The notes: generated by a model from the sequence alone, not told the origin. A stretch of DNA of 64,000 nucleotides from Candidatus Pristimantibacillus lignocellulolyticus (GCA_023639215.1 CP097899.1:3840001-3904000), one strand, 5' to 3'. Shown: positions 43,929 to 52,432, counted from the first letter of the stretch. A program made the numbers and translations.

Positions 43929-44714
43929 ATGAACGAGCAAAAAGCGCCTCATTTGACTAACATCGAATTGTGGCGAGCATGGAGAGAACAAGGTATTATA
44001 GACGCCAAAAAAGACCTCATCGAAAATTATTTACCGTTAGTAGAATATGTTACAAATAGAATGGCAATCGGCTTACCGAAAAATGTTATTAAGGAAGATT
44101 TAGCTAGTCATGGAGTAATGGGTTTAATTGATGCAATTGAGAAGTTTGATTATTTAAGAGGTTTACAATTCGAAACATATGCCTCATGGCGTATTAGAGG
44201 TTCTATTATTGATGGTTTGCGACAAGGTGATTGGGTGCCTCGTTCTGTAAGAGAAAAAGCTAAAAAGATTGAAGAAGCTTACCAAGTATTAGAACAGAGA
44301 CATATGCGATCTATTACAGATGTGGAAGTATGTGAATTTCTCAATATTAATGAAAAAGAATTTGCTAATATGGTTCAAGATATTTCAGTTACTACTATTT
44401 TTTCACTAGAGGAACCACTACGAGAAGAAGAGTCAGAGACAAGAATGTCTCTTTTAATAGATCAAGGAGCTAAAAAACCTGAATCAACGGTTGACGATGT
44501 GTTTTTGGAACAAAGCTTGATGAAGGGCATCGACAGACTTACTGATAAAGAACGAACGGTTGTTTCATTGTTTTACTTTGAAGATTTGTCGTTAAGTGAA
44601 ATCGCTGAAGTGATGTCACTATCACCTTCACGTATTTCTCAACTTCATTCAAAGGCAATACAGAGATTACGTGGGGTACTAGAACAGTACAAAGAACAAT
44701 TATTTCAATCGTAG
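43929..44714 (+). CDS. sigD: RNA polymerase sigma factor SigD (FliA/WhiG family)
   Basis: SigD directs transcription of flagellin, motor and autolysin genes. The 261-residue protein has regions 2 (LPLVEYVTNRMAIGLPKNVIKEDLASHGVMGLIDAIEKFDYLRG...FETYASWRIRGSIIDGLRQGDWVPRSVREKAK), 3 and 4 (LTDKERTVVSLFYFEDLSLSEIAEVMSLSPSRISQLHSKAIQRLR). The family hallmark GDWVPRSVR is intact. As in B. subtilis, it lies near the far end of the fla/che operon, where its expression depends on transcription reaching that far. Confidence 0.97.
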   Translation: MNEQKAPHLTNIELWRAWREQGIIDAKKDLIENYLPLVEYVTNRMAIGLPKNVIKEDLASHGVMGLIDAIEKFDYLRGLQFETYASWRIRGSIIDGLRQGDWVPRSVREKAKKIEEAYQVLEQRHMRSITDVEVCEFLNINEKEFANMVQDISVTTIFSLEEPLREEESETRMSLLIDQGAKKPESTVDDVFLEQSLMKGIDRLTDKERTVVSLFYFEDLSLSEIAEVMSLSPSRISQLHSKAIQRLRGVLEQYKEQLFQS

Positions 44715-44728
44715 AGAGGAGAGCAGAT

Positions 44729-46132
44729 ATGGACAAACAAATTTTTGATGCCAACATTAATATCGAAATTTCTGCTGATAAGTTAACAGCTTTGTTAAAT
44801 TTTCATTATATTTCCGATAACGTTTCGTATGAAGTTGCAGAACTAGACGAATATATTAGATCAAAAGGTATTGTCCATGGAATACTGTACGACAATTTGC
44901 GGTTAATAGCTAATGATCCTTTGGTCTATATGAAAAGAAAGATCGAAATAGCCAAAGGAACACCAGCTGGTAAAGGAATAGACGGTAAAGTTGAGTTTAT
45001 TACTAAAATAAGAAAACAATCGGTATACGATGAATCGAGTGAATCAGAGACAATAGATTTCAAACAAATTAAGAAGCTTGATAATGTCAACAAAGGTCAG
45101 CTAATCGCACAATTAGTTCCTCCATCCTATGGACAACCTGGAATTAGTGTGAAAGGCGAACCGATTGATGCTACTCTAGGTAAATCTGCACGCTTTAAAG
45201 TAGGTAAAAATGTAGTGAAGAACGGCGAAGGAAATGCTCTATACTCTGCAATTGATGGATTAATCTCTATAACTGATCAAGAAAAAATTAATGTGTTCCC
45301 AGTATTTGAAGTAAATGGTGACGTTGATTATCGGATTGGTAATATCGATTTTGTTGGTACAGTTGTAATACGTGGAAATGTGCTTACAGGATTCAAAATA
45401 AAAGCAGTAGGTGATATTCGTGTAATTGGTGGCGTAGAAGGTGCTGACTTAGAATCTGAAGGCTCTATCGAAGTTACTGGCGGTATAATGGCTTCTGGTA
45501 AAGGACAGGTAAAAGCGAAAAACAACATTAAGTGTTCGTTCATACAAGATGCAAATCTTATTGCTGGTCAGAATATTACTGTTTCTCAAAGTATTATGCA
45601 TTCTATCGTACGTGCCGGACATTCAGTAGAATGTAATAGCTCTAAAGGACTCATTGTAGGTGGGACAATTCAGGCAGGTGAAGGCGTTTCAGCAAGAACA
45701 ATTGGTAATTCAATGTCTACAAATACGATTATCGAAGTTGGTGTTAATCCGACTTTGCGTGAGGAACAAGTAGAATTACGACATGCCATGAAAGAACACG
45801 CTGAAAACTTAGATCGAACTGAAAAAGCACTTGTTATTTTAGATCAAATGGCTGCTTCAGGGAAATTGACTCCTGATCGCTTTGCAATGAGACAAAAATT
45901 GATTAATACGAAGCAACAAACTGCAAACTCTGTTGCAGAGATGAAAGATCGACTATTTGAAATTGAGAAGTTGCTTGAAAATAGTGAGAAGGCAAGTGTA
46001 AGTGTTAAAAACACCGTTTATGGTGGTGTCAAAATCGTAATTGGAAGATATACTAGATATATCAAAGATAGTACTTCAAATATTTTATTCAAATATGAAG
46101 ATGGAGAAATTGTTATGTTACCAATATATTAA
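44729..46132 (+). CDS. DUF342/FapA-family protein
   Basis: This is a 467-residue protein of the FapA (flagellar assembly protein A, DUF342) family. An N-terminal region with GTPAGKGIDGKVEF and VSVKGEPIDATLGK motifs precedes a right-handed beta-helix-like repeat region (GNVLTGFKIKAVGDIRVIGGVEGADLESEGSIEVTGGIMASGKGQVKAKNNI). A C-terminal helical coiled coil (about 350-420) follows. In Vibrio the FapA homologue affects polar flagellum assembly through glucose-PTS signals; whether that applies here is unknown. GAGAGGAGAG precedes the ATG, 14 bases after sigD. Confidence 0.85.
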   Translation: MDKQIFDANINIEISADKLTALLNFHYISDNVSYEVAELDEYIRSKGIVHGILYDNLRLIANDPLVYMKRKIEIAKGTPAGKGIDGKVEFITKIRKQSVYDESSESETIDFKQIKKLDNVNKGQLIAQLVPPSYGQPGISVKGEPIDATLGKSARFKVGKNVVKNGEGNALYSAIDGLISITDQEKINVFPVFEVNGDVDYRIGNIDFVGTVVIRGNVLTGFKIKAVGDIRVIGGVEGADLESEGSIEVTGGIMASGKGQVKAKNNIKCSFIQDANLIAGQNITVSQSIMHSIVRAGHSVECNSSKGLIVGGTIQAGEGVSARTIGNSMSTNTIIEVGVNPTLREEQVELRHAMKEHAENLDRTEKALVILDQMAASGKLTPDRFAMRQKLINTKQQTANSVAEMKDRLFEIEKLLENSEKASVSVKNTVYGGVKIVIGRYTRYIKDSTSNILFKYEDGEIVMLPIY

Positions 46133-46161
46133 TACCAATCATATGAATTGGGGTGGTAAAT

Positions 46162-46482
46162 ATGGGCATCAATCCATTAAATCTCCAACTATCAGTACCG
46201 AGGACTCCTGAGATAAGTACGCTTCAACAACAGGCCATGCAGAGACCGGTAACAGAGCAGACAATTTTAGCTTCAAATGCCTTGAAACATACTGACGAAC
46301 TAAGATCTGTAGCAAATTCGGTTGATGAGATTGACAAGGCTCTTATTCGTGACCAAGAACAGGCTAATCAACAGGAGCAAAAATCAAAAAAACAGAAAAA
46401 AAACGATACGCGTCTTGACCAAGAGTTAAGTGATGACAGCAAGCATCCGTATAAAGGCCATAGATTCGATATTCGACTATAA
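46162..46482 (+). CDS. Hypothetical protein in the fla/che tail
   Basis: This 106-residue protein was not recognised. It is hydrophilic and probably disordered or helical, with a central Gln/Glu/Lys-rich segment (DQEQANQQEQKSKKQKK) and a short conserved-looking C-terminus (HPYKGHRFDIRL). It has no signal peptide or membrane span. ATG 46162 follows GGGGTGG. Its position between the DUF342 gene and the SwrB-like gene suggests a motility or envelope role, by context alone. Confidence 0.65.
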   Translation: MGINPLNLQLSVPRTPEISTLQQQAMQRPVTEQTILASNALKHTDELRSVANSVDEIDKALIRDQEQANQQEQKSKKQKKNDTRLDQELSDDSKHPYKGHRFDIRL

Positions 46483-46509
46483 TTCAGATTGATCAAGGCG
46501 GGATACACT

Positions 46510-47100
46510 ATGCAATCTTGGCAATATATCGCTTTATTAGGAGCAGTTATTGCTGTTACAGCAGCGATATTACCAAAAAACAAGAAAAATCAAGCTGGTT
46601 CTAGTTCCAATCATGCTCAATTCGAGCAATTAGAAATGTCCTTCGAGCAATTTATGGAGAACATGGAGAAAGAGCATGATGGATTAGTTAAAATGCTTTC
46701 TAACTCTTTACAAACGATGCGCGAAGAGGACCGATTAAAGTCTGATCAAATTAAGCGACTAGAGAAGAAGTGCTCTGAGTTAGAGGAGCAACTATCTTCC
46801 CTTTCGCATGCAAACGTTGCTTTAGATACGAAAGTAACGCTGTTATCAGCTAATACATCTTTTACAAATCAAAGCTCGGCACAAGATATGAAAAATACTT
46901 CATTTGATTCACAGTTACAGCAGTTAAAACAAAATATTATACCAGAGAACAGTATACATAATCGTTATGTTGAATTGTTCGAATTATATGATAGTGGTAA
47001 GTCAGTTGAAGCCATTGCCAAAAAGCTTGGTAAAAACAAAGGTGAAGTTCAATTGATATTACAATTAGCAAAGCAAGAGGAGAATGCGCGTAATGCATAA
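46510..47100 (+). CDS. swrB: SwrB-like swarming motility protein
   Basis: The 196-residue protein has an N-terminal membrane span (about 3-19), a coiled coil (about 35-105), and a C-terminal helix-turn-helix-like segment RYVELFELYDSGKSVEAIAKKLGKNKGEVQLILQLAKQ. That layout and terminal motif match SwrB (YlxL) of B. subtilis, which activates the flagellar export gate and supports swarming. Its location between sigD and rpsB is the same as swrB. ATG 46510 follows AAGGCGGG. It overlaps the next gene by eight bases. Confidence 0.75.
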   Translation: MQSWQYIALLGAVIAVTAAILPKNKKNQAGSSSNHAQFEQLEMSFEQFMENMEKEHDGLVKMLSNSLQTMREEDRLKSDQIKRLEKKCSELEEQLSSLSHANVALDTKVTLLSANTSFTNQSSAQDMKNTSFDSQLQQLKQNIIPENSIHNRYVELFELYDSGKSVEAIAKKLGKNKGEVQLILQLAKQEENARNA

Positions 47101-47722
47101 ACGATCCTTACTAATCGGTGTAGGAATTGGAATAATCATTGGTGCACTACTACTCCAACTATTTAATATTGGTGAAAATAGTCAAAAAAAACTTGATCAG
47201 ATCAGCAATGAAATTGATAGTACTACACTTGATAGAGCTTCAGATAAACCTGAAACGACTTCGCAAGGTAAAGTAGTAGATGATGAGTCAAAAGTGGAAG
47301 GGGCAGTTGATTCAACCCCCTCAATTACTCCTGAGACAGAGATTGAGACTGACCTAAAAGCTCAGCAGCCTAGTACTACGACACCAGTTGACGAAGAACA
47401 AGTTGAACCTATTGCTTCTGATAAGCCAACAACACCTGAGGTAGAAGCATCTGAGCCTGCGAAACAGTATGTTTTGCGTGTTCATCCAGGTGCTACTGTC
47501 AACAAAACAGCTCAACTACTTGTAGATTACAATATTATTGAAGGTACAGCTTCTTTTGCAAAACTTCTCAAAGATCGTGATACGCAAATTAGAGCTGGTT
47601 ACTTTTTAGTTGATGAAAATAGTACCGATGAGCAAATACGTAAGTTGTTATCTGGGGAACCTTTAACTGAAACAGAACGAAAAAAATATATTAATGTCGA
47701 AAAATTAACGTTAATCGAATAA
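47093..47722 (+). CDS. MltG N-terminal-like membrane protein
   Basis: This is a protein of about 209 residues. It has an N-terminal membrane anchor (about 6-23, LIGVGIGIIIGALLLQLF), a Glu/Thr/Pro-rich spacer (about 35-125), and a C-terminal module VLRVHPGATVNKTAQLLVDYNIIEGTASFAKLLKDRDTQIRAGYFLVDENSTDEQIRKLLSGEP. The last module resembles the LysM-like part of MltG (YceG) endolytic transglycosylases, but the catalytic YceG domain is absent. ATG 47093 is ten bases after GGAG; ATG 47084 is too close. It is the last gene of the cluster. Confidence 0.7.
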   Translation: MHKRSLLIGVGIGIIIGALLLQLFNIGENSQKKLDQISNEIDSTTLDRASDKPETTSQGKVVDDESKVEGAVDSTPSITPETEIETDLKAQQPSTTTPVDEEQVEPIASDKPTTPEVEASEPAKQYVLRVHPGATVNKTAQLLVDYNIIEGTASFAKLLKDRDTQIRAGYFLVDENSTDEQIRKLLSGEPLTETERKKYINVEKLTLIE

Positions 47723-47748
47723 AATCAATGTTTATTGTACATTTTAGG

Positions 47749-47777
47749 TTGATTCTGTAACCACGATATGGTATATT
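47749..47777 (+). promoter_or_regulatory. Sigma-A promoter of rpsB
   Basis: TTGATT (47749-47754), a 17-base spacer and TATATT (47772-47777) give a good sigma-A promoter. It would start an RNA with a leader of about 118 bases before rpsB. No terminator is seen between 47722 and this site, so read-through from fla/che is also possible. Confidence 0.75.
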
Positions 47778-47785
47778 AATTTTCG

Positions 47786-47851
47786 GTGTTAAAAACACAC
47801 GCTTATCAATCTTATTATTGGTGCTTTTGCTTTGCGAAAGTAATAATGAGA
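47786..47851 (+). promoter_or_regulatory. Structured leader of rpsB
   Basis: Two hairpins are visible in the rpsB leader. GTGTT-AAA-AACAC lies at 47786-47798. A longer one at 47810-47851 has TCTTATTATT pairing with AATAATGAGA through one G-T pair, enclosing CTTT-GCG-AAAG. Such a leader could be the site where ribosomal protein S2 regulates its own mRNA, which is inference. There is no T run and no known riboswitch match that I recognise. Confidence 0.45.
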
Positions 47852-47902
47852 AATGCGATTAGCGGCGGACACAATAAAAAACCAAAACAGGAGGTGTTGA
47901 AT

Positions 47903-48601
47903 ATGGCGGTTATTTCCATGAAACAACTACTAGAAGCTGGTGTGCATTTCGGTCACCAAACTCGTCGTTGGAATCCTAAAATGGATCGTTATATCTTCAC
48001 AGAAAGAAACGGAATTTACATTATCGATTTACAAAAAACAGTTAAGAAAGTTGATGAAGCATACAACTTTGTTAAATCAATCGCTGCTGATGGCGGTACT
48101 GTTCTTTTTGTAGGTACTAAGAAACAAGCTCAAGATTCTGTTAAAGAAGAAGCTGAGCGTTGTGGTAACTTCTTCATCAACCAACGTTGGTTGGGTGGTA
48201 CTCTAACTAACTTCCAAACTATTCAAAAACGTATTGATCGTTTGAAACAGCTTGAGAAGTGGGAATTAGATGGTACTTATGAAGTTCTTCCTAAGAAAGA
48301 AGTTATCATTCTTAAGAAAGAACAAGATCGTCTAGAGAAATTCCTAGGCGGTATCAAAAACATGAAAAAACTTCCAAGCGCATTGTTTGTAATCGATCCT
48401 CGTAAAGAGCGTATTGCTGTTGCAGAAGCTCGCAAATTGGGTATCCCAATTGTAGGTATCGTTGATACAAACTGTGATCCAGACGAAATTGACTACGTTA
48501 TTCCTGGTAATGACGATGCAATTCGTGCTGTTAAATTGCTTACTGCTAAAATGGCTGATGCGATTGTTGAAGCTAACCAAGGTGAGCAAACAACTGCTTA
48601 A
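47903..48601 (+). CDS. rpsB: 30S ribosomal protein S2
   Basis: S2 is the late-assembling small-subunit protein needed for S1 or S21 binding. The 232 residues begin MAVISMKQLLEAGVHFGHQTRRWNPKM and include FVGTKKQAQDSVKEEA, INQRWLGGTLTNF and PSALFVIDPRKE. ATG 47903 follows CAGGAGGTG; the frame is open upstream, but that part is leader. tsf follows after a terminator-like hairpin. Confidence 0.98.
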   Translation: MAVISMKQLLEAGVHFGHQTRRWNPKMDRYIFTERNGIYIIDLQKTVKKVDEAYNFVKSIAADGGTVLFVGTKKQAQDSVKEEAERCGNFFINQRWLGGTLTNFQTIQKRIDRLKQLEKWELDGTYEVLPKKEVIILKKEQDRLEKFLGGIKNMKKLPSALFVIDPRKERIAVAEARKLGIPIVGIVDTNCDPDEIDYVIPGNDDAIRAVKLLTAKMADAIVEANQGEQTTA

Positions 48602-48633
48602 TTGCAGAGTTTGGGCATAACAACATAAACAAC

Positions 48634-48676
48634 AAAGGGTGGTCAGATGGTGAAAACCTCTCACTACCCTTTTTTT
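48634..48676 (+). terminator. Intrinsic terminator or attenuator between rpsB and tsf
   Basis: AAAGGGTGGT pairs with ACTACCCTTT (one G-T pair) around a 22-base loop, followed by a run of T. It lies 32 bases after rpsB and 39 before tsf. Partial termination here would set the S2 to EF-Ts ratio, as with the similar hairpin known in enteric bacteria. Confidence 0.88.
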
Positions 48677-48715
48677 GAACTAAAATACCATAGACGACTC
48701 TAGGAGGTTTTTTAC

Positions 48716-49366
48716 ATGGCAGTAGATGCGAAGGCAGTTAAAGAATTACGTGAAAGAACAGGGGCAGGAATGCTTGATTGCAAGAAAGCTCTAGAAGAAA
48801 CAAACAATGATATCGAAAAAGCAATCGATTTCCTTCGTGAAAAAGGACTTGCGGCAGCAGCAAACAAAGCTGGTCGTCTAGCTTCTGAAGGTCTTGTTGA
48901 ATCATACATCCACAGCAATGGTCGTATCGGCGTTCTAGTTGAAGTTAACTGTGAAACTGACTTCGTTGCGAAAACAGATCAATTCAAAGAATTCGTAAAA
49001 GATGTTGCAATGCATATTGCTGCTTCTAATCCGAAATTCGTTCGTCGTGAGGAAGTTTCTGCTGCAGAACTTGAGCATGAAAAAGAAATTCTTACTGCTC
49101 AAGCGCTTAATGAAGGAAAACCTGCTCATATCGTTGAAAAAATGGTTGAAGGTCGTATTTCTAAATATTATGAAGAATTCTGTTTGCTTGAACAGTCATT
49201 CATCAAAGATCCAGACAAAACAATCGCTACTCTTGTTAATGAAAAAATTAGCAAAATTGGTGAGAACATCTCCATTCGTCGCTTCGTTCGTTTTGAACTT
49301 GGTGAAGGTCTAGAGAAAAAAGTTGATAACTTCGCTGAAGAAGTTATGGCTCAAGTTAACCTTTAA
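48716..49366 (+). CDS. tsf: Translation elongation factor Ts
   Basis: EF-Ts exchanges GDP for GTP on EF-Tu. The 216-residue protein (short Firmicute form) has the N-terminal UBA-like domain MAVDAKAVKELRERTGAGMLDCKKALEE and the core signature GRIGVLVEVNCETDFVAKTDQFKEF. AGGAGG precedes ATG 48716. It is linked to rpsB as in most bacteria. Confidence 0.98.
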   Translation: MAVDAKAVKELRERTGAGMLDCKKALEETNNDIEKAIDFLREKGLAAAANKAGRLASEGLVESYIHSNGRIGVLVEVNCETDFVAKTDQFKEFVKDVAMHIAASNPKFVRREEVSAAELEHEKEILTAQALNEGKPAHIVEKMVEGRISKYYEEFCLLEQSFIKDPDKTIATLVNEKISKIGENISIRRFVRFELGEGLEKKVDNFAEEVMAQVNL

Positions 49367-49386
49367 TCCGAACTCAAGTATAGAGG

Positions 49387-49406
49387 GGCGGGGCTTCTGC
49401 CCCGCC
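49387..49406 (+). terminator. GC-rich hairpin between tsf and pyrH
   Basis: GGCGGGGC-TTCT-GCCCCGCC is a perfect 8-bp stem, very GC-rich for this genome. The following bases (TTACTTGTATC) give only a poor T run. It lies 20 bases after tsf and may be a weak terminator, pause site or RNA 3'-end protector. Confidence 0.6.
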
Positions 49407-49471
49407 TTACTTGTATCATCGCAACAAAATTGAAGACCTCGTTAAAGAGGTGTAAGATGGAGGTATAAAAG

Positions 49472-50200
49472 TTGGAACATCCAGTATTTAAACGCATCGT
49501 ATTGAAAGTTAGTGGTGAATCACTAGCAGGTCAAGAAGGATATGGAATTGAAGCATCAGTAATTTCTTCTATTGCAAGCCAAGTTAAAGAGGTAATCGCA
49601 CTTGGTGTAGAAGTAGCAATCGTAGTTGGTGGCGGAAATATTTGGCGTGGTATCGCTGGTACTGCAAAAGGTATCGATCGTGCAACAGCTGATTACATGG
49701 GAATGTTAGCAACGGTTATGAATTCCTTAGCACTTCAAGACGCACTAGAGCAAATTGATGTACCAACTCGTGTACAAACATCAATCGCAATGCAACAAAT
49801 TGCTGAGCCTTACATTCGTCGTCGTGCTATTCGTCACCTTGAAAAAGGTCGTGTAGTTATTTTTGCTGCAGGTACGGGTAACCCGTTCTTCTCGACAGAT
49901 ACAACGGCTGCACTTCGTGCTGCTGAAATCGAAGCAGAAGTTATTCTAATGGCGAAAAATAAAGTTGATGGCGTATACTCTGCTGATCCGTTCAAAGATG
50001 AAACAGCTGAGAAATTCGAAGAATTAACTTACATGGAAGTGTTGAATCGTAATCTTGGTGTTATGGATTCTACTTCAACTTCTCTATGTATGGATAACAA
50101 TATTCCGCTTATCGTATTCTCGATCACAGAAAACGGCAACATTAAACGTGTCGTACTAGGTGAAAAGATCGGTACTATTGTAAAAGGGAGTGGGAAATAA
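49472..50200 (+). CDS. pyrH: UMP kinase
   Basis: PyrH phosphorylates UMP to UDP in pyrimidine synthesis. The 242 residues belong to the amino-acid-kinase fold: FKRIVLKVSGESLAGQEGYGIE (ATP/phosphate loop), VVGGGNIWRG, the TADYMGMLATVMN segment and KNKVDGVYSADPF. TTG 49472 follows TGGAGG. Its stop overlaps the frr start (TAATG), so the two are coupled. Confidence 0.97.
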   Translation: MEHPVFKRIVLKVSGESLAGQEGYGIEASVISSIASQVKEVIALGVEVAIVVGGGNIWRGIAGTAKGIDRATADYMGMLATVMNSLALQDALEQIDVPTRVQTSIAMQQIAEPYIRRRAIRHLEKGRVVIFAAGTGNPFFSTDTTAALRAAEIEAEVILMAKNKVDGVYSADPFKDETAEKFEELTYMEVLNRNLGVMDSTSTSLCMDNNIPLIVFSITENGNIKRVVLGEKIGTIVKGSGK

Positions 50201-50754
50201 TGCCACAAGAGATTAAAAAGTCTGCTGAAGAAAGAATGGATAAAGCGATCGGTTCGCTGAAACGTGAATTTGCTACATTGCGTGCTGGAAAAGCTAGTCC
50301 AGCTCTTTTGGATCGTATTCAAGTTGAATACTATGGTACAATGACAGCATTGAATCAATTAGCAAACATCACAACTCCTGATTCTAGAACATTACTTATT
50401 CAACCTTGGGACAAATCATCAGTAAATGATATTGAACGTGCAATTATGAAGTCTGATGTAGGTATGACACCTTCTAATGACGGTGGTACTATTCGTTTGT
50501 CAGTACCTATGCTAACTGAAGAACGTCGTATGGAACTTGTGAAAACAGCGAAAAAAATAGCTGAAGAAGCAAAAGTTGCCATTCGTAATATTCGTCGTGA
50601 TGCTAATGATAGTATTAAGAAACTTGAGAAATCTGAGATTTCAGAGGACGAATCAAAGCGTTATCAAGATGATGTTCAAAAACTTACAGATAAATTTATC
50701 TCTGAAAGTGATAAAGTATTAGCTACAAAAGAAAAAGAAATATTAGAAGTTTGA
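50200..50754 (+). CDS. frr: Ribosome recycling factor
   Basis: RRF splits post-termination ribosomes with EF-G. The 184-residue protein starts at ATG 50200 and shows the conserved ERMDKAIGSLKREFATLRAGKASPALLDRIQVEYYGTMTALNQLANIT, then the RRDANDSIKKLEKSEISEDESKRYQDDVQKLTDKFI C-terminal helix. It is joined to pyrH by a one-base overlap. Standard length. Confidence 0.98.
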   Translation: MPQEIKKSAEERMDKAIGSLKREFATLRAGKASPALLDRIQVEYYGTMTALNQLANITTPDSRTLLIQPWDKSSVNDIERAIMKSDVGMTPSNDGGTIRLSVPMLTEERRMELVKTAKKIAEEAKVAIRNIRRDANDSIKKLEKSEISEDESKRYQDDVQKLTDKFISESDKVLATKEKEILEV

Positions 50755-50762
50755 TGTTAGTG

Positions 50763-50786
50763 CCCCTCCATAAGGTGGGGTTCTTT
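50763..50786 (+). terminator. Weak hairpin between frr and uppS
   Basis: CCCCTCC pairs with GGTGGGG around ATAA with one T-T mismatch, followed by TTCTTTC. It lies nine bases after frr. It is too imperfect to be a strong terminator. Confidence 0.4.
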
Positions 50787-50830
50787 CAATAAATGGACAA
50801 AATTCTTTGATTTTGTTGGAGGGGAACTAT

Positions 50831-51595
50831 TTGATTAAGCGTCTTTGGTCCAGAAAAGAAGAGAAATCTTCTATTTCAGAAGATGCCCTGAAATCCGATA
50901 ATATTCCAGTTCACATTGCTATTATTATGGATGGTAACGGACGATGGGCTAAGAAAAAGGGACTTCCTCGAATTGCGGGACATCGTTCCGGTATGAAGAC
51001 AGTGAAGCGTATTACGATGGCAGCTAGCAGTCTAGGTGTGAAATATTTAACGTTGTATGCTTTTTCTACTGAAAATTGGAAGCGCCCAAAAGAAGAAGTT
51101 GAATTTTTGATGAAGTTACCTCAACAATTTCTCGAAAGTGAAATCGAAGAGTTAATGGAAAATAATGTTCAAGTGCGTATGATGGGTGACGGAGAAAACC
51201 TTCCTATTCATACAAGAACAGCTGTAGAAGAAGCGATGCGAAAAACGGCTAATAATACTGGACTAGTGTTAAACTTTGCACTTAATTACGGCGGAAGACT
51301 TGAAATTATTGAAGCTGTAAAACAGGTAGCTGCTCAAGTAGTGAATAAGGAAATTAAACTTGATGATATTGACGAGGAAATTTTCTCCTCATATATGCAA
51401 TCACAGCTAATGCCAGATCCAGATTTGCTAATTCGTACTAGTGGTGAAGTTAGATTAAGTAACTTTATGCTATGGCAATTGGCTTACAGCGAATTTTACT
51501 TCACAGATGTATATTGGCCTGCGTTTACTGAAGAGCATTTCACTGCAGCAATACAAGAATATCAACGGCGCGCTCGTCGTTTTGGCGGTGTGTAG
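50831..51595 (+). CDS. uppS: Isoprenyl transferase (undecaprenyl diphosphate synthase)
   Basis: UppS makes the C55 lipid carrier for cell-wall synthesis. The protein is about 254 residues; the catalytic Asp is in HIAIIMDGNGRWAKKKGLPRIAGHRSG, and the LTLYAFSTENWKRP and PDLLIRTSGEVRLSNFMLWQLAYSEFYF segments are intact. TTG 50831 follows GGAGGGG at good spacing; an upstream in-frame start includes that site. cdsA is the next gene, so carrier and phospholipid precursor synthesis are linked. Confidence 0.95.
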   Translation: MIKRLWSRKEEKSSISEDALKSDNIPVHIAIIMDGNGRWAKKKGLPRIAGHRSGMKTVKRITMAASSLGVKYLTLYAFSTENWKRPKEEVEFLMKLPQQFLESEIEELMENNVQVRMMGDGENLPIHTRTAVEEAMRKTANNTGLVLNFALNYGGRLEIIEAVKQVAAQVVNKEIKLDDIDEEIFSSYMQSQLMPDPDLLIRTSGEVRLSNFMLWQLAYSEFYFTDVYWPAFTEEHFTAAIQEYQRRARRFGGV

Positions 51596-51622
51596 CCTCA
51601 TCATTCGAGGTGGAATTTTGTA

Positions 51623-52417
51623 ATGAAGCAAAGAATTGTTACTGGTCTATTATTTGGTGCTTTTTTTATTGGTTTATTAATTGTAGGTGGTCCATTATAT
51701 TCATCATTAGTTCTACTCATGGCTATAATCGGATTATTTGAATTCAGTCGAATGAATAAAATCAGCTGGAGTAACCCCATACATCTCATATCAATAATAG
51801 CTCTCTTGGCATTTGTATTCCCATTTGAACATTATGGAGTGAAATGGATTAGTGAACAAACGATCATATGGTTACTGATGTTTATTTTATTTGCGTTTAC
51901 GGTATTATCTAAAAATAAGTATACGATTGATGAAGTAGCCGTAGGTTTTTTAGGTACAGTTTACATAGGCTTCGGCTTTGCGTCGATGATCGAAGTTCGT
52001 CTGCTTGAATTTAATGGCTTGTGGTGGAGTATTCTAGCGTTTTGTGTAATATGGGCTTCAGATATTGGAGCGTATTTCTTTGGACGTGCATTAGGGAAAC
52101 ATAAATTATGGCCATTAATTAGTCCTAACAAGACAGTCGAAGGAGCAATAGGCGGTGTAATTAGTTCCGTTATTGTTGCTGTCATTTTTGCTGCTTTTGC
52201 TCCTGAATTAATTGAAATATGGCGTGCTGTACTGATTGGTATTGTCGCTGCCGTAACCGGACAATTCGGTGATTTGATCCAATCAGCGTACAAGCGTGTT
52301 CGAGGAATTAAGGATATGGGAAATATTATGCCAGGTCATGGCGGGATAATTGATCGCACGGATAGCTGGATTATTGTTTTTCCGATATTAGTGTTAACAC
52401 AACTTATTCCTGTCTAA
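51623..52417 (+). CDS. cdsA: Phosphatidate cytidylyltransferase
   Basis: CdsA makes CDP-diacylglycerol from phosphatidate and CTP in the membrane. The 264-residue protein has about eight membrane spans and the C-terminal signature SAYKRVRGIKDMGNIMPGHGGIIDRTDSW (S-x8-K-R...K-D...P-G-H-G-G-x2-D-R-x-D). ATG 51623 follows GAGGTGG. It lies between uppS and dxr in conserved order. Confidence 0.96.
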   Translation: MKQRIVTGLLFGAFFIGLLIVGGPLYSSLVLLMAIIGLFEFSRMNKISWSNPIHLISIIALLAFVFPFEHYGVKWISEQTIIWLLMFILFAFTVLSKNKYTIDEVAVGFLGTVYIGFGFASMIEVRLLEFNGLWWSILAFCVIWASDIGAYFFGRALGKHKLWPLISPNKTVEGAIGGVISSVIVAVIFAAFAPELIEIWRAVLIGIVAAVTGQFGDLIQSAYKRVRGIKDMGNIMPGHGGIIDRTDSWIIVFPILVLTQLIPV

Positions 52418-52432
52418 TGTGGAGGTAATGTC

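Noticed and set aside
47786..47902. N-terminal extension of rpsB
   Set aside because: The conserved start MAVISMKQLL at 47903 has a perfect ribosome-binding site, and the upstream part folds as leader RNA.
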